A stretch of 64,000 nt of DNA from NCBI GenBank assembly GCA_035527715.1, contig DATKZY010000108.1, positions 13,290 through 77,289 on the forward strand, written 5' to 3'. A model generated the notes under the pieces. The model was given only the letters and a program-made list of their open reading frames with translations. It did not search any database and had not been told where the DNA came from. The translations under genes were made by a program, and so were the position numbers. Shown piece by piece: positions 41,989-53,875 of the stretch. The DNA is from DSUN01 sp035527715 (GTDB lineage Bacteria > Planctomycetota > PUPC01 > DSUN01). The stretch's first letter is position 1. Every line of letters starts with the position of its first letter.

Positions 41989-44022
41989 ATGAGGCCCCGA
42001 GCCATCATCATCGGCCTGCTCTCCGCCGCTGCCGTGTGCAGCTTCGCGTTCTTCAACGATTTCATCATGCGCCAGACCTTCCTGGTCGGCAACTACATGC
42101 CGATCTCGGTCTACGGCGGCCTGCTGCTCTTCCTGCTGTTCGTGAACCCGCTGCTCCTGCGAGCCTCGACGCGGCTCGCGCTGACCAACCGCGACCTCGC
42201 CGTGATCATCGCCCTCACGCTCGCCGCCTGCTACGTGCCCGGCCGCGGCTTGATGCACTACTTCGGCACCTTCCTGATGCTGCCCCACAAGTACGCGCGG
42301 ACCATCCCCGGCTGGAAAGAGGCGGGGGTGATGGACCTCGTGCCCAAGGAGATGCTCGCGGACGTGAGCCAGGACGAGAGCACGGCGCTGAACGGCTTCG
42401 TGCAGGGAATGAGCGAGGGGACGCATCACATGGCCTTCTCGCGCGTTCCGTGGGAGGCTTGGAGTCGCACGCTGGCCTTCTGGCTGCCGCTGCTGGCCGC
42501 CTTCTCGGTGGCGATGATCGCGCTGGCGCTCGTGGTGCACCGCCAATGGTCGAGCCACGAGCAGATGCCCTACCCGATCATCTCCTTTGCGAACGCCCTC
42601 CTCCCGCAGGAGGGCGAATCGCGGGGCTGGGTGTTTGGCAATCGCCTCTTCTGGATCGGGTGCATTGCCGTCCTCGTCATCCACCTGAACAACTACGCCT
42701 GCGCGTGGTGGCCCCGCTATCTCATCCGCATCGAGCGCTACTTCGACTTCCGCTCCCTCAGCGAGGGGACCGCTCTCCAGCGAGGCTCGGACTACCTGCT
42801 GATGAACCCGACGCTCTACTACACGGTGATCGCCTTCGCGTTCTTCCTCTCGACCGATGTGTCGTTCTCGCTGGGAATCGCCGGCTACCTCTACGCCTGG
42901 GTCGCGGGCACGCTGGCGGGCTACGGCATCACGCTGGGCGGCGGGGGCTTCATTTCGCTGAAGGTGGAAACGTTCCTGTTTGGCGGCGCCTACTTCGGGA
43001 TGTTCCTGGTGCTGGTCTACACGGGGCGTCACTACTACCTGAACGTCTTTCGCAAGAGCCTGTTCCTGCGGTCGAGCGAGGAGGTCGAGCGCGAGGCGGT
43101 GTGGGCGGCCAGGGTGTTCCTGGCGTGCGCGGCGCTCTTCGCCCTTCAGCTCTTCCTCGTGGGGCTCGACTGGTATCTGGCCATCCTCTACACGGCGGGT
43201 GCGGCGATCATCTTCACCGTGATCAGCCGCGTGGTCGCAGAAACCGGGGTGTTCTACATCCACGCCTACCACTTCCCCTGCGTGATCCTGTGGGGCTTCG
43301 TGGGGGCGAAGGCCCTCGGGCCGAAGGCCATGCTCATCATGTTCATGGTCACCTCGCTGCTGCTCATTGACCCCCGCGAGGCCGTGATGCCGTTCATGGT
43401 CCAGGCGTTCAAGCTCGTGGACTCGAACCGCGTCAGGCTGGGGAAGGTGGCGAGGTGGAGCGTGGTGGCCCTGGTGCTCGGCTTCGCCGTGGCGGTGCCC
43501 GTGACGCTGTACTGGAGCTACGACCAGGGCTCGGGACGCGCGTCGGACGGCTGGACGAGCAACGTGCCGAAGATGGCCTTCGACGCCACGGTGAGTGCGA
43601 TGGAGAAGCTCAAGGCCCAGGGGAACCTGGCCGAGGCAGGCAAGCTCTCGGGCTGGGCGTGGTTCCAGAACCTCACGCCCAATGGCCCATGCGTCCTCGC
43701 CTTCTGCATCGCTCTGGCGCTTGTCCTGTCGTTCGCCGCAGCAAGGTTGCGGTTCCCTCGATGGCCGTTCCACCCGATCATGTTCCTCGTGCTGGCCACG
43801 TGGCAGAGCCGGTGCTTCGCGTTCTCGTTCCTGATCGGCTGCCTGGTCAAGGTGGCCGTCACCAAATATGGCGGGGCGTCGGCCTACCAGAAGGTCAAGC
43901 CGCTGATGATCGGCGTCATCGCGGGCGACATGCTCGGGGGGCTGCTGCCCATGATCATCGGGGCCATCTCGTACCTCGTCTGGGGCGAACCGCCCAAACG
44001 GTTCATGGTGTTCCCCTCGTGA
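41989..44022 (+). CDS. OPT-like multispanning membrane protein (DUF6785-type), first copy
   Basis: 677 residues. About 14 hydrophobic segments, e.g. AIIIGLLSAAAVCSFAFFND at the start, VYGGLLLFLLFVNPLLL, WLPLLAAFSVAMIALALVV, and AMLIMFMVTSLLLIDPREAV. WSSHEQMPYPIISFANALLP is the family-like loop shared with the second copy (R-L-P-F-P-M-A). The protein is related to the oligopeptide-transporter superfamily by topology and to DUF6785 proteins by loop motifs; direct transport has not been shown for these. Its last 4 bp overlap the permease gene (GTGA), so it is the first gene of a six-gene operon. An extracytoplasmic loop near 520-565 contains SGRASDGWTSNVPKMAFDAT. Confidence 0.75.
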   Translation: MRPRAIIIGLLSAAAVCSFAFFNDFIMRQTFLVGNYMPISVYGGLLLFLLFVNPLLLRASTRLALTNRDLAVIIALTLAACYVPGRGLMHYFGTFLMLPHKYARTIPGWKEAGVMDLVPKEMLADVSQDESTALNGFVQGMSEGTHHMAFSRVPWEAWSRTLAFWLPLLAAFSVAMIALALVVHRQWSSHEQMPYPIISFANALLPQEGESRGWVFGNRLFWIGCIAVLVIHLNNYACAWWPRYLIRIERYFDFRSLSEGTALQRGSDYLLMNPTLYYTVIAFAFFLSTDVSFSLGIAGYLYAWVAGTLAGYGITLGGGGFISLKVETFLFGGAYFGMFLVLVYTGRHYYLNVFRKSLFLRSSEEVEREAVWAARVFLACAALFALQLFLVGLDWYLAILYTAGAAIIFTVISRVVAETGVFYIHAYHFPCVILWGFVGAKALGPKAMLIMFMVTSLLLIDPREAVMPFMVQAFKLVDSNRVRLGKVARWSVVALVLGFAVAVPVTLYWSYDQGSGRASDGWTSNVPKMAFDATVSAMEKLKAQGNLAEAGKLSGWAWFQNLTPNGPCVLAFCIALALVLSFAAARLRFPRWPFHPIMFLVLATWQSRCFAFSFLIGCLVKVAVTKYGGASAYQKVKPLMIGVIAGDMLGGLLPMIIGAISYLVWGEPPKRFMVFPS

Positions 44023-45437
44023 AGACCATCGAGATTCGCGAGCAGCCTGTCCTCAGCTTCCGCCGCACGGTGCAGATCACCGCGAACGGCGTGCGCTACC
44101 GGCTCTTCCGCTCGCTGGTCACGGTCGTCGTCGTGGCGGTGGCCGTGGCCTTCCTGATGAACATTCTGAGCGAGAGCCTGGTCCGGCGGGCGATCGCCCG
44201 AAGCACCGTCGGCCGCATCGCCGAGATCCGGTGCGCGGCCACGTGGGTGGGCCGCCTCACAAGCCCAGGCACGGTCGAGGAACTGCTCCCCGTGATTGCC
44301 GCCTCCAGCTCGGGTGATGAACGCCTGCGCGATGCTGCACGCCGTGGCAGCCAGTACCTGGGCTGGTTTCAATCCCTCGACTATGCCCGCCGCCGCGCCC
44401 TCCTCCACAAGGCGACGGGCACCGAGGCGTTCGACTCTCTCCAGGACGCGGCGGCCCTCTCCCGCTTCCGGGACGCCTTGGCGGTCATGCGCTCGGTCCG
44501 CCTCCCCTCCTCTCTGGCGGCATTCGAGGAGTTCGTGCGGGCCTGGCCGGGCCTGAAGGCCCACGCCCTGGCGGTTCGGGCGAAGCGTGCCGAGGGCCTC
44601 GCCGCCGTGGCGGCGAGGCTTCAGGGCCGCTCCCTCATCGAGGCGCTGGCCGACGCCAACGGCGCGTTCGGCGAGGTCGTTCGCTCGGCGGGGTTCGACT
44701 TCCCCGCGGCGACCGCGCGCCGGGTGGCCGAACAGGCTCGGCGGACCCTCGACGTGCGGGTGGTCGAGAAGTCCGTCGGCGCCCCGCAGATGCGGCAGGC
44801 GGTGGCCGGCTACCTCGACCTGTTGCCCAACGACGTGAGCGTGCGAACGCTGTGGCGACTCCTGCGCGACTACAAGGCGGCCTCGTGGTACGTGGCGAGG
44901 CAGAAGGAGACCGACGGCGACGCCGCACGGCTGGCCGCCGAGCGGCTCGTGGAACTGGCCGCTGTCCAGGGGGAGCTCTACTCGCTCGCCCGCGCCGAGC
45001 GGATGACCGTCGCGACTGGCGGCGTCACGGGCAGCGGGGAGCGGATGGACTGGCTGGTCCTCGCCTCGATGCTCGTGTGCGTGGTGGGGATTTCGAACTC
45101 GATGCTGATGTCGGTGACCGAGCGGTTCCGCGAGATTGCCACGCTGAAGTGCCTCGGGGCGCTGGACGGCTTTATCATGCTCATGTTCGTCCTCGAGGCG
45201 GCGTTCCTGGGCGCCGTCGGGGGGCTCCTGGGCGCGTGCCTCGGCACGCTGCTCGGCGTCGCCCGATTGCTCATCCCGTTCGGGTCGCTGGTGACGGCAT
45301 CGCTGCCGGCCGGCGAGCTCGCGGCCGCGATTGCCATCTCGTCGGTCCTGGGCGTCATCCTGGCCGCCCTCGCATCGGTCTATCCGTCGCTCAAGGCGGC
45401 AAGGCTGGCCCCAATGGAAGCCATGAGAATCCAGTAG
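44019..45437 (+). CDS. FtsX/MacB-type ABC permease with a large helical extracytoplasmic domain
   Basis: 472 residues from GTG overlapping the upstream stop. Segment 1 (SLVTVVVVAVAVAFLMNILS, about 29-48) is followed by a 295-residue domain rich in helices (YLGWFQSLDYARRRALLHKA, RVVEKSVGAPQMRQAVAGYL), then three more segments (LVLASMLVCVVGISNSMLMS, FVLEAAFLGAVGGLLGACLG, AAAIAISSVLGVILAALASV) and the FtsX-type end PSLKAARLAPMEAMRIQ. VTERFREIATLKCLGALDGF is the family's coupling helix. Unlike MacB, the outer domain is not beta-rich. It should work with the ATPase that follows directly. Confidence 0.85.
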   Translation: MKTIEIREQPVLSFRRTVQITANGVRYRLFRSLVTVVVVAVAVAFLMNILSESLVRRAIARSTVGRIAEIRCAATWVGRLTSPGTVEELLPVIAASSSGDERLRDAARRGSQYLGWFQSLDYARRRALLHKATGTEAFDSLQDAAALSRFRDALAVMRSVRLPSSLAAFEEFVRAWPGLKAHALAVRAKRAEGLAAVAARLQGRSLIEALADANGAFGEVVRSAGFDFPAATARRVAEQARRTLDVRVVEKSVGAPQMRQAVAGYLDLLPNDVSVRTLWRLLRDYKAASWYVARQKETDGDAARLAAERLVELAAVQGELYSLARAERMTVATGGVTGSGERMDWLVLASMLVCVVGISNSMLMSVTERFREIATLKCLGALDGFIMLMFVLEAAFLGAVGGLLGACLGTLLGVARLLIPFGSLVTASLPAGELAAAIAISSVLGVILAALASVYPSLKAARLAPMEAMRIQ

Positions 45438-46183
<746 letters not shown>

Positions 46184-46187
<4 letters not shown>

Positions 46188-49100
46188 TGAAGGCGTGCTC
46201 CGCACAACTGCTGGCGCTGCTTCTCGCGGCTTCCGCCTCGGCCGCGGCCGAGGGCCAGTTCGCAGCCGACTGCGCGGCGCTCACGCGCGCCCCCCATCGG
46301 CTCAGCGGCACGCCGGAATACCAGGCCGCCGCGGGCTACGTCGAGAAGCGCCTTCGCGAGATCGGTGCCGATGCCGTCGTCGTCCAGGAGTTCCCCAGCG
46401 CACAAACTGGGGAACGTTGCTCCATCGAGGTCCGCACGGACTCTGGGACGCCCGCCGCGCGCCCGCTGCTCGCCATGAGGCCGAACGGCATCGTGCCGCC
46501 GGCCACGCCGCCCGAGGGCATCACGGGCCTGATTCTCCAGGCGGGTGCCGGGGGCGTGGACGATTTCGGCGACCGGTCGCCCCAAGGCAAGATCGTGGTG
46601 ATGGACTACAATTGCGGCCGCGGCTGGCTGCGGGCCTTCCGCCTCGGAGCCCGGGCGGTCGTCCTCACGCCCAGCGGCCCTGCGGCGCCGGGGCAGTGCC
46701 ACCACACGCTGGCGAATGCCAACCTGCCCCGCTTCTACTTCGCAGGAAACCGCGCGAACCTCCCCGACGGCGCCGCTGCCGTCATTCGCAGCGAGACCCC
46801 GTGGGAGCCGGCCGTCGGCCGCAACGTCCTCGCCCTCTTCAGGGGCACGAGCGCGAGGTTCGACCAGGACAAGGAGGAACTGGTCATCGTGGCGGCACAC
46901 CTCGACACATTTGGCGAGGTGCCGCGTCTGTCGCCTGGCGCGCGCGGCGCGGCCAATTGCGCCGCGCTCCTCACGCTCGCGGAGCACCTGAAGGCCGCCC
47001 CCCCGCGCCGCCACGTCGTGCTCGCCTTCCTCGATAACCAGGCCCGCGGCCACGGCGGCGCCGCCGCCCTCTATCGCGTGCTCGACCAGGCGACCGACTC
47101 CACGATCCGCATCACCGCCCGCCAGGAATCGCTCGCCACCGAGGACCGCTTTCTCACGGAAATGCAGGCGCTCCTGGCCCAACCCGACCCCCTTCGCGCC
47201 GAATCCCCCGTCCGCCGCGAGATGATCCTTCGGCTGAAGCGCAACGCGGCCGCGCACTCCTTCGATGCCCGCCAGGCCCTCTACGACCTCCGCAAGGCTC
47301 TTACGTCGCTCGCCGCGGACGCCTCGGAGCGCACCTCGCTCGAACGCCGCATCACCGAGACGGAGGCCGAGAAGGACCGCTGGAATGCCCTCCTGCGCGT
47401 CCTGTCGCGCGGCCGCGACGAGCGGGAGGCCCACGACGTGCTTCCCGCCGCCCTGCGCGAATTGCGCGGCGCGATTGCGTCGCGCGGGGGGGAGCTCGAG
47501 GCCGAGCGCCGGGCCCTCGACGCCGACAGCCGCCTCTCCGAGCTTGCGGGCGGGGTCTGGGTGGGCCTCCACGTCTCGCTCCTCCTCGGCGACGCCTCGC
47601 CCCGTTGGGGACTCGTCATCGGGGGCGACTCCTCGCTCCACATTTCGGGAGACGATCCGGGCCTCTACGGCAGGATTCAGAACACGTTCCTCACCGCGGC
47701 CGAGGCACTCGATGGCTCCGCCTCGCCGCCGGCGCACTTCGAGCGGGCCTCGGCGGATGGCTCCCTCGACCCGCCCCGCCTGCTCTGGTCCGCCCCGTTT
47801 CTCACCCACAGCGGCGAAGTGGCGGGCCGCCTCGGCATCTACAACGTCGCTCTTGCTACCACGCAGGAGAGCCTGCCGCGCGAGGGCACCCCCGACGACA
47901 CACTGGAGGCGCTGAACGTCCGGCGAATCGAGGAACAGGCAAAGGAGGCAGCCCGCCTCCTTGCGGCGGTCGCCAGCCATCCCGGCCTCTCGCTCCGCCG
48001 CTCGATCGTGGCCGAGAGCTTCTACTCGCTGCCCGAATTCCCGTCGGACTACCATCCCCGCGGCCCGATGGTCATGGGCCGCCTGCCCGGGAGCCCCATG
48101 CCCGACCGCCAGATGCCCCACGTCGTCGTGCAACTGCATCTGAGGAAGCCTGGGGCATCGCCGTGGACCGACCTCGCCTATCAGCCGCAGAAGCCGTGCG
48201 CCTTCGACGACTTCCTCGTCCTGCGCACGAATCAGAACGGCTCGTACGGCTTCGGCCCGGTGCGCAAGGACACCTGGAACCTGAGCGGCTTCGCCGCAGG
48301 CTTCGATCCCCGCGGCGCGGTGACCTCGACGTCCGATGTCCTTTCCGCAGGCAGCGTGGCCACGCGGCTGAACATGTTCCCCTGCCGCGCGGGCCTGGCC
48401 GTCCTTTCGCCCCAGCTCCAGCCGAGGCCCATCCAGGTGCTCCGAGCGCGGGGCAACAGCCCCCTCGACGACGACCGGGCCTTCTACCAGACCCTCGATG
48501 GCGTGGCGTACTGGTACTGCGAAACGAAGGTGGACGCGGTGAAGCTCTTTGGCCTGCGGGCACTCGTCGCCCTCGGGAACGGCCCCGCGGGGCTGGCAGC
48601 CCCCGGGACGGGGACGGAGACCGACGCGGAGGGCACGGGCTTCGCCATGGAGCCACCCTGGGAGCTGCCGGTCGCGGCCGCGCGCTCGGCGGCGGACCTC
48701 TGGCGCCTCAACGAGGCGCGAATGCAGGTCCTTCGGTCGCGCGGGATCATCAACAGCTCGGTCGAGGAGCTCCACGGCGAGGCCGAGGACCTGTTGCGCG
48801 ATGCGGCGAGCACCCGACCCGTCGCTGAGGCCGAGGCCCTCGCCGCCTCCGCCTTTCTCGCCGAGCAGCCCGTCTACGAGATCACTCGCGACACGCTGAA
48901 CGACCTGGTGCGGGCCGTCCTGGTGCTCCTGGGGCTCTCGGTGCCCTTCGCGTTCGCGGCAGAGAGGCTGCTCGTCGGGGCCACCAGCGTCTACCGCCAG
49001 ATCGCCTGGTTCGCCGGCCTCTTCACGCTGACGTTCCTCGTTCTCTTCTTCACGCACCCGGCATTCGCCATCTCGCAAACGCCCATGATCATCTTCCTCG

Positions 49101-50971
49101 GCTTCGCCGTCGTGGTCCTGGCCTCGCTGGTCATCGCCATCATCATGCGGCGGTTCGAGGTCGAGCTCAAAGTCCTCCAGGGCCTGACGACCACGGTCCA
49201 CGCGGCGGATGTGTCGCGCTTCAGCACCGTGATGGCGGCCATGGCGATGGGCATCTCCACCATGCGCCGCCGCCCGCTCCGCACCGCGCTCACCGCCGTC
49301 ACGATCATCATGCTCACGTTCACGATTCTCTGCTTCGCCTCCTTCGGCACGCAGACCGGCATCGTCAAGCTCTTCGTCGGGCCCTCGCCTGGCTATTCGG
49401 GCGTGTTCCTCCACAAGGTGAGCTGGACCGAGCTCAGCCCCGACATCCTGGACGTCCTGGCTCCCCGGTGGGGCAGAATTGCGCCGCCCCGCTGCCGCTT
49501 CTGGATCTCGCCAAAGACACCCCAGAATCAAGGCCCCCTGATCACGCGGGACGACGGGAGCCGCCCCCTCGCCCTTCGGGGCGTCCTGGGCCTCGACGCG
49601 GCGGAGTTTCCGCAGCGGCCCGACCTGGCCCTGCTCTTCCGCGCCGATGCCGGCCACTGGTCGGACGTGGTGCTGATGACGCGGGCCGTGGCGGAGCGCC
49701 TCGGCGTCCAGCCGGGCGAGCACGTCCTCGTCGGCGGCCTCCGCCTGCGGGTCGGCACCCTCCTCGACCCCAGCGTCGTGTCCGCCGCGAAGGACATGGA
49801 CGGCAACGGCCTGCTGCCCGTGGACTTCGTGGAGATGAAGACGGCGCTGAGCGAGACGGCGAGTGGAGAGGCCACGCTCACGGCCCAGGCCGAGCAGAAC
49901 TGGGCGTACCTGCCCACCGACTCGGTCGTCGTCGTCTCCGCTGCGAGCGCGCGTCTCATGGGCGCCGCCCTCCACGCCGTGTCGTTCTACACGCCCGACC
50001 CCCGCTCCGCCACGGAGCTGGCGGAGGCCATCGCCAAGACCTTTCCGCTGCCCGTGAGCGCCACGCGAAGCGAGGGCGTGTACCGCCACGTCCTGGGCAC
50101 CCTGGTCGAGGCGAGCGGCGCCGGCGACCTGCTTTTCCCGATCCTGCTCGGCGGACTGGTGATCTTCGGCACCATGCTCGGCTCCGTGGCGGACCGCGAG
50201 AAGGAGATCTACACGTTCAGTTCGCTGGGACTCGCCCCGCCCCACGTCGCCAGCCTGTTCTTCGCCGAGGCGATGGTCTATTCCGTCATCGGCGGAATGG
50301 CGGGCTACCTCCTCGCCCAGGGAACCGCCAAGGTGCTCTCGTGGCTGGCGTCGTACGGCCTCGTCCGCGTGCCCGAGATGAACTACTCGTCGGCCAACGC
50401 CATCGCCACGATCCTCATCGTCATGGGCACGGTGCTCGTCTCCGCCATCTATCCCGCGATCAAGGCGTCCCGCAGCGCCAACCCGGGCATCCTCCGCACC
50501 TGGCGGCTCCCGCCACCGACGGGCGACGTGTTCGACCTCGTCTTCCCCTTCACCGTGTCGGAATACGACATCACCGGGGTCGTGAGCTTCCTCAAGGAGC
50601 ACTTCGACAACTTCGGCGACACGGGGCTGGGCAGGCTCATGGCCCGAAACGTCCGCCTCATCAGCGGCTCGGCCAAGGAGTTGGGGCTGGATGCGGAGCT
50701 GGCGCTCGCGCCCTTCGACCTCGGCGTCACGCAGGCGTTCGAGCTTCGCAGCGCGCCGAGCGAGATCCCGGGCATTGACGTGGTGGCGATCCGCATCACC
50801 CGGAAGTCCGGGCAGCCCAAGGACTGGCGGCGCCTCAACAAGGTGCTCCTCGACGACCTCCGCCGCCAGTTCCTCATCTGGCGCGCCCTGCCCCACGACA
50901 CGATGGAGATCTACCGCCAGAGGACCCTGACACAGATGGCCGCCCACGAGGCACAGGAAGCGGAAGGCTGA
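46184..50971 (+). CDS. M28-peptidase-like domain fused to an FtsX-type ABC permease
   Basis: 1595 residues from ATG-ATG at the ATPase stop. A signal-anchor (CSAQLLALLLAASASAAAEG) precedes a PA-like insert (about 95-205) within an M28-type fold: RLSGTPEYQAAAGYVEKRLR, then VAAHLDTFGEV (H239, D241), LSPGARGAANCAALLTLAEH and AFLDNQARGHGGAA. Active M28 enzymes have D-D-N after PGA and E-E in the next motif; here they read RGAAN and DNQ, so metal and catalytic residues are missing. A long helical region follows, and from about residue 905 membrane segments appear (LVRAVLVLLGLSVPFAFAAE, AGLFTLTFLVLFFTHP, RTALTAVTIIMLTFTILCFA). A second outer domain precedes the last segments (GGLVIFGTMLGS, AIATILIVMGTVLVSAIYPA). 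A 150-residue cytosolic tail after TWRLPPPTGDV ends the protein. Operon position 4 of 6. Confidence 0.8.
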
Positions 50972-50974
50972 CGC

Positions 50975-52960
50975 ATGGCGCCGCGGGTGGACAGAGAGCT
51001 CGAGGAGTTCCGAAGCCTGACGGAGGTGCCGTCGAGCTTCGAGGAGGGCTTCAACTGGAGCTCGCTCTTCGGCGCGATCTTCATCGCGCTGATCATGGTC
51101 CCCGGCGCCATCTACATGGGCCTCCTCGCCGGCACCCACCAGATCGGCCAGGCGGCCACGTGGGTGACCGTCATCCTCTTTGTCGAGGTTGCCAAGCGCG
51201 CCCACCGCTACCTGCGGCGGTCCGAGATCTTCGTGCTGTTTTTCATGGCCGGCTCCATCGTGGCCATGCCCTTCCACGGCCTGCTGTGGAACCAGTACTT
51301 CGTGCGGAGCGACCCCGCCGCGGCATTCGGCATCGCGAAGGACCTGCCCGCCTGGTTCGCACCGTCCCCGGAGTCCAGCTCCTACGCGCAGCGCAGCTTC
51401 TTCCACCTCGACTGGTTGCCGGTCATCGGGCTGGTCATCTTCGGGACGTTTTTCAGCCAGCTCTCGAACATGGTGCTGGGCTATGGCCTCTTCCGCCTGA
51501 CGAGCGACGTGGAGCGGCTCCCCTTCCCCATGGCCCCCATCGGCGTCCAGGGCGTCCTGGCCCTGGCCGAAGACGCGGAGGCGAAGGACGACGCGGCGCG
51601 CGAGAAGGCCTGGCGCTGGCGGGTCTTCTCCATCGGCGGCGCGATGGGGCTCGTCTTCGGGGCCGTCTACCTGGGCGTGCCCACGCTCACCGGCGCCATG
51701 ACCGGCAAGCCCATTCAGATCTTCCCGATCCCCTTCTCGGACTTCACGCAGACGACCCAGCACTACCTGCCCGCCGTGGCGACGGGCATCGCCTGGGACT
51801 TCGGGAACCTCCTCATCGGCATGGTGCTCCCCTTCTTCGCCATGCTGGGCAGCTTCATCGGCCTGAGCTGCACGATCATCGCCAACCCGTTCCTCTACCG
51901 GCACGGAGTCCTCACCTCGTGGGCGCCGGGCGACAACACGATTCACACGCTGTTCAAGAACAACGTGGACTTCTACTTCAGCTTCCAGATCGGCATCGCG
52001 GTGGCCATCGCCATCGGCGGCTTCGCCACGGTGATTCGCCAGGTGGGGCGGCGCCGAGCCGAGCGCGCCGCCGGCCACACCGTCGCCCGCGAGCTGGCCG
52101 CCCCGAAGGGCCGCGGAGACATCCGCACGTGGCTGGTCTTCTCCGTGTACTTTGCGGTCACGCTCACCTACATCATCGTCTCGGGGTTCCTCATTCGGTG
52201 GCACCCTGGCGTGATGATCGTGCTGGTGGTGCTGGGGTTCGTCTACACGCCGCTCATCAGCTACGTGACGGCGCGGCTCGAGGGCATCGCGGGCCAGGTG
52301 GTCGAGATCCCCTTCATCCGCGAGGCGAGCCTGATCCTCAGCGGCTACCGCGGCGTGGCCTGCTGGTTCGTGCCCATTCCCATCGCCAACTACGGCGGCA
52401 TGACCGTCTTCTACCGCCAGTGCGAGCTCACCGGCACGAGGTTCACGAGCATCTGGAAGGCCAACGTCATCCTCTATCCCATCATCATCGTCAGCTCGAT
52501 CTTCTTCATGAACTTCGTGTGGGGCCTCGCCGAGGTGCCCTCGGCCGTGTATCCCTTCGCTCAGCGGATGTGGGAGTTCCAGGCGCAGAACACCTGCATC
52601 GTCTACTCGTCCACGCTCGGCGAGTACTCGATCTTCGAGGAGGCGTTCAGTTGGACGCATCTCGCCCTGGGCACGGGGTTTGGCGTGAGCCTGTTCGCCG
52701 CGATGAGCGCCCTGGGCGCCCCGACGTTTCTCATCTACGGCCTCATCCGCGGCCTGGGGCAGACGATGCCCCACTCGATCCTCCCGCAGTTCATCGGCGC
52801 CCTCATCGGCCGCTTCTACTTCCAGAAGCGCCTGGGCCTCCGCTGGCGCCAGTACATCCCCGTCGTCACGGCCGGCTTCATGTGCGGCATGGGCCTCCTG
52901 GCCACCTTGTGCATCGGGATAACCTTCCTCAGCAAGGCGATCATACAACTGCCGTTCTGA
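50975..52960 (+). CDS. OPT-like multispanning membrane protein (DUF6785-type), second copy
   Basis: 661 residues, 3 bp after the fusion gene. An acidic cytosolic N-terminus (DRELEEFRSLTEVPSSFEEG) precedes GAIFIALIMVPGAIYMGLLA. Further segments include WLPVIGLVIFGTFFSQLSNM, followed by VERLPFPMAPIGVQGVLALA, the loop matching the first copy, and LLIGMVLPFFAMLGSFIGLS. About 14 segments in all. A cytoplasmic basic loop (RRRAERAAGHTVARELAAPK) divides the two halves. Overall it is distant from the first copy (41989) but of the same type and in the same operon; the pair may form a heterodimer, which is inference. The stop and the ATPase start overlap (TGATG). Confidence 0.75.
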   Translation: MAPRVDRELEEFRSLTEVPSSFEEGFNWSSLFGAIFIALIMVPGAIYMGLLAGTHQIGQAATWVTVILFVEVAKRAHRYLRRSEIFVLFFMAGSIVAMPFHGLLWNQYFVRSDPAAAFGIAKDLPAWFAPSPESSSYAQRSFFHLDWLPVIGLVIFGTFFSQLSNMVLGYGLFRLTSDVERLPFPMAPIGVQGVLALAEDAEAKDDAAREKAWRWRVFSIGGAMGLVFGAVYLGVPTLTGAMTGKPIQIFPIPFSDFTQTTQHYLPAVATGIAWDFGNLLIGMVLPFFAMLGSFIGLSCTIIANPFLYRHGVLTSWAPGDNTIHTLFKNNVDFYFSFQIGIAVAIAIGGFATVIRQVGRRRAERAAGHTVARELAAPKGRGDIRTWLVFSVYFAVTLTYIIVSGFLIRWHPGVMIVLVVLGFVYTPLISYVTARLEGIAGQVVEIPFIREASLILSGYRGVACWFVPIPIANYGGMTVFYRQCELTGTRFTSIWKANVILYPIIIVSSIFFMNFVWGLAEVPSAVYPFAQRMWEFQAQNTCIVYSSTLGEYSIFEEAFSWTHLALGTGFGVSLFAAMSALGAPTFLIYGLIRGLGQTMPHSILPQFIGALIGRFYFQKRLGLRWRQYIPVVTAGFMCGMGLLATLCIGITFLSKAIIQLPF

Positions 52961-53817
52961 TGCCCGCTCGCAGCTCGTCCCGCTTTGGGCGAGGATGGAT
53001 GGAAGAATGGATGAATGAGAAGCCAAGTGGAACAGGCGATGGAAGGGTCGGCTCCGAGTCTTCCCATTCATCCAATCATCCATCCATCCAACCATCCCCT
53101 CCCGTGCTCATCCGCGTCCGCGACCTCAACAAGGACTTCCGCCTCGGCGGCGTCGTGGTGCGCGCGTTGAAAGACGTGTCGCTCGACATCTATCGCGGCG
53201 AGTATCTCTCGATCATGGGGCCGTCGGGCTCGGGCAAGAGCACGCTCTTCAACATGATCGGGGCGCTGGACCGCCCAACCTCGGGCGAGGTGGAGGTGGC
53301 CGGAGTGCACCTCACGAAGCTTACGAGCCGCCAGCTCGCCCACTTCCGCGGCAACCACATCGGCTACGTCTTCCAGGCATACAACCTGCTGCCCGCCTAC
53401 ACTGCGACGGCCAACGTCGCCATGCCGCTCCTCTTCAGCGGCAGGACTCAGGACGAGGCGGTCCGGCGGGCCGAGGAGGTCCTCACCCGTGTCGGCCTGG
53501 GCAACCGCCTCCACCATCGGCCCTACGAGCTTTCCGGCGGCCAGCAGCAGCGGGTGGCCATCGCGCGCGCCCTCGCGAACGAGCCGGCCATCGTCCTCGC
53601 CGACGAGCCGACCGGCAACCTCGACCTCCACACCGGCGAGGAGATCATCCACCTCCTCCACCAGCTCAGCAAGGAGACAGGTGTCACCGTCATCACCGCC
53701 ACCCACGACCACAAGATGCTCGACGTCTCCGACCGCATCCTGTGGATCAAGGACGGCGCCGTGGACAAGCTCCAGCGCCGCGACGAGGTGGACATTCGCG
53801 TGGGGACGGTGCGGTGA
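52960..53817 (+). CDS. LolD/MacB-type ABC ATPase, second copy
   Basis: 285 residues if started at the ATG overlapping the OPT-like stop; 237 from a GTG at 53104 that has no ribosome site. Conserved sequence begins only at LIRVRDLNKDFRLGGVVVRA. Walker A GPSGSGKST, Q-loop YVFQAYN, LSGGQQQR, VLADEPTGNLDL and TATHDH are intact. Residues about 13-48 (WMEEWMNEKPSGTGDG then SSHSSNHPSIQPSPP) are the translation of a TGGATGA dyad repeat inserted in frame at the start of the gene. This ATPase is closest to the first one (45438) and completes the six-gene operon. Its last 191 bp recur at 54746-54936. Confidence 0.9.
   Translation: MPARSSSRFGRGWMEEWMNEKPSGTGDGRVGSESSHSSNHPSIQPSPPVLIRVRDLNKDFRLGGVVVRALKDVSLDIYRGEYLSIMGPSGSGKSTLFNMIGALDRPTSGEVEVAGVHLTKLTSRQLAHFRGNHIGYVFQAYNLLPAYTATANVAMPLLFSGRTQDEAVRRAEEVLTRVGLGNRLHHRPYELSGGQQQRVAIARALANEPAIVLADEPTGNLDLHTGEEIIHLLHQLSKETGVTVITATHDHKMLDVSDRILWIKDGAVDKLQRRDEVDIRVGTVR
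52992..53096. repeat. TGGATGA dyad repeat, copy 3, inside the ATPase 5' end
   Basis: Left arm 52992-53020 (GGATGGATGGAAGAATGGAT), right arm 53064-53096 (CCCATTCATCCAATCATCCA). Unlike copies 1 and 2 it lies between co-directional genes and is read through in frame. Confidence 0.8.
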
Positions 53818-53875
53818 ACGCGAGCCCGGTGTCTGGCCCCTGTTTTGGGGTGTTTCCGGAAGGTGCCCCGGACGT

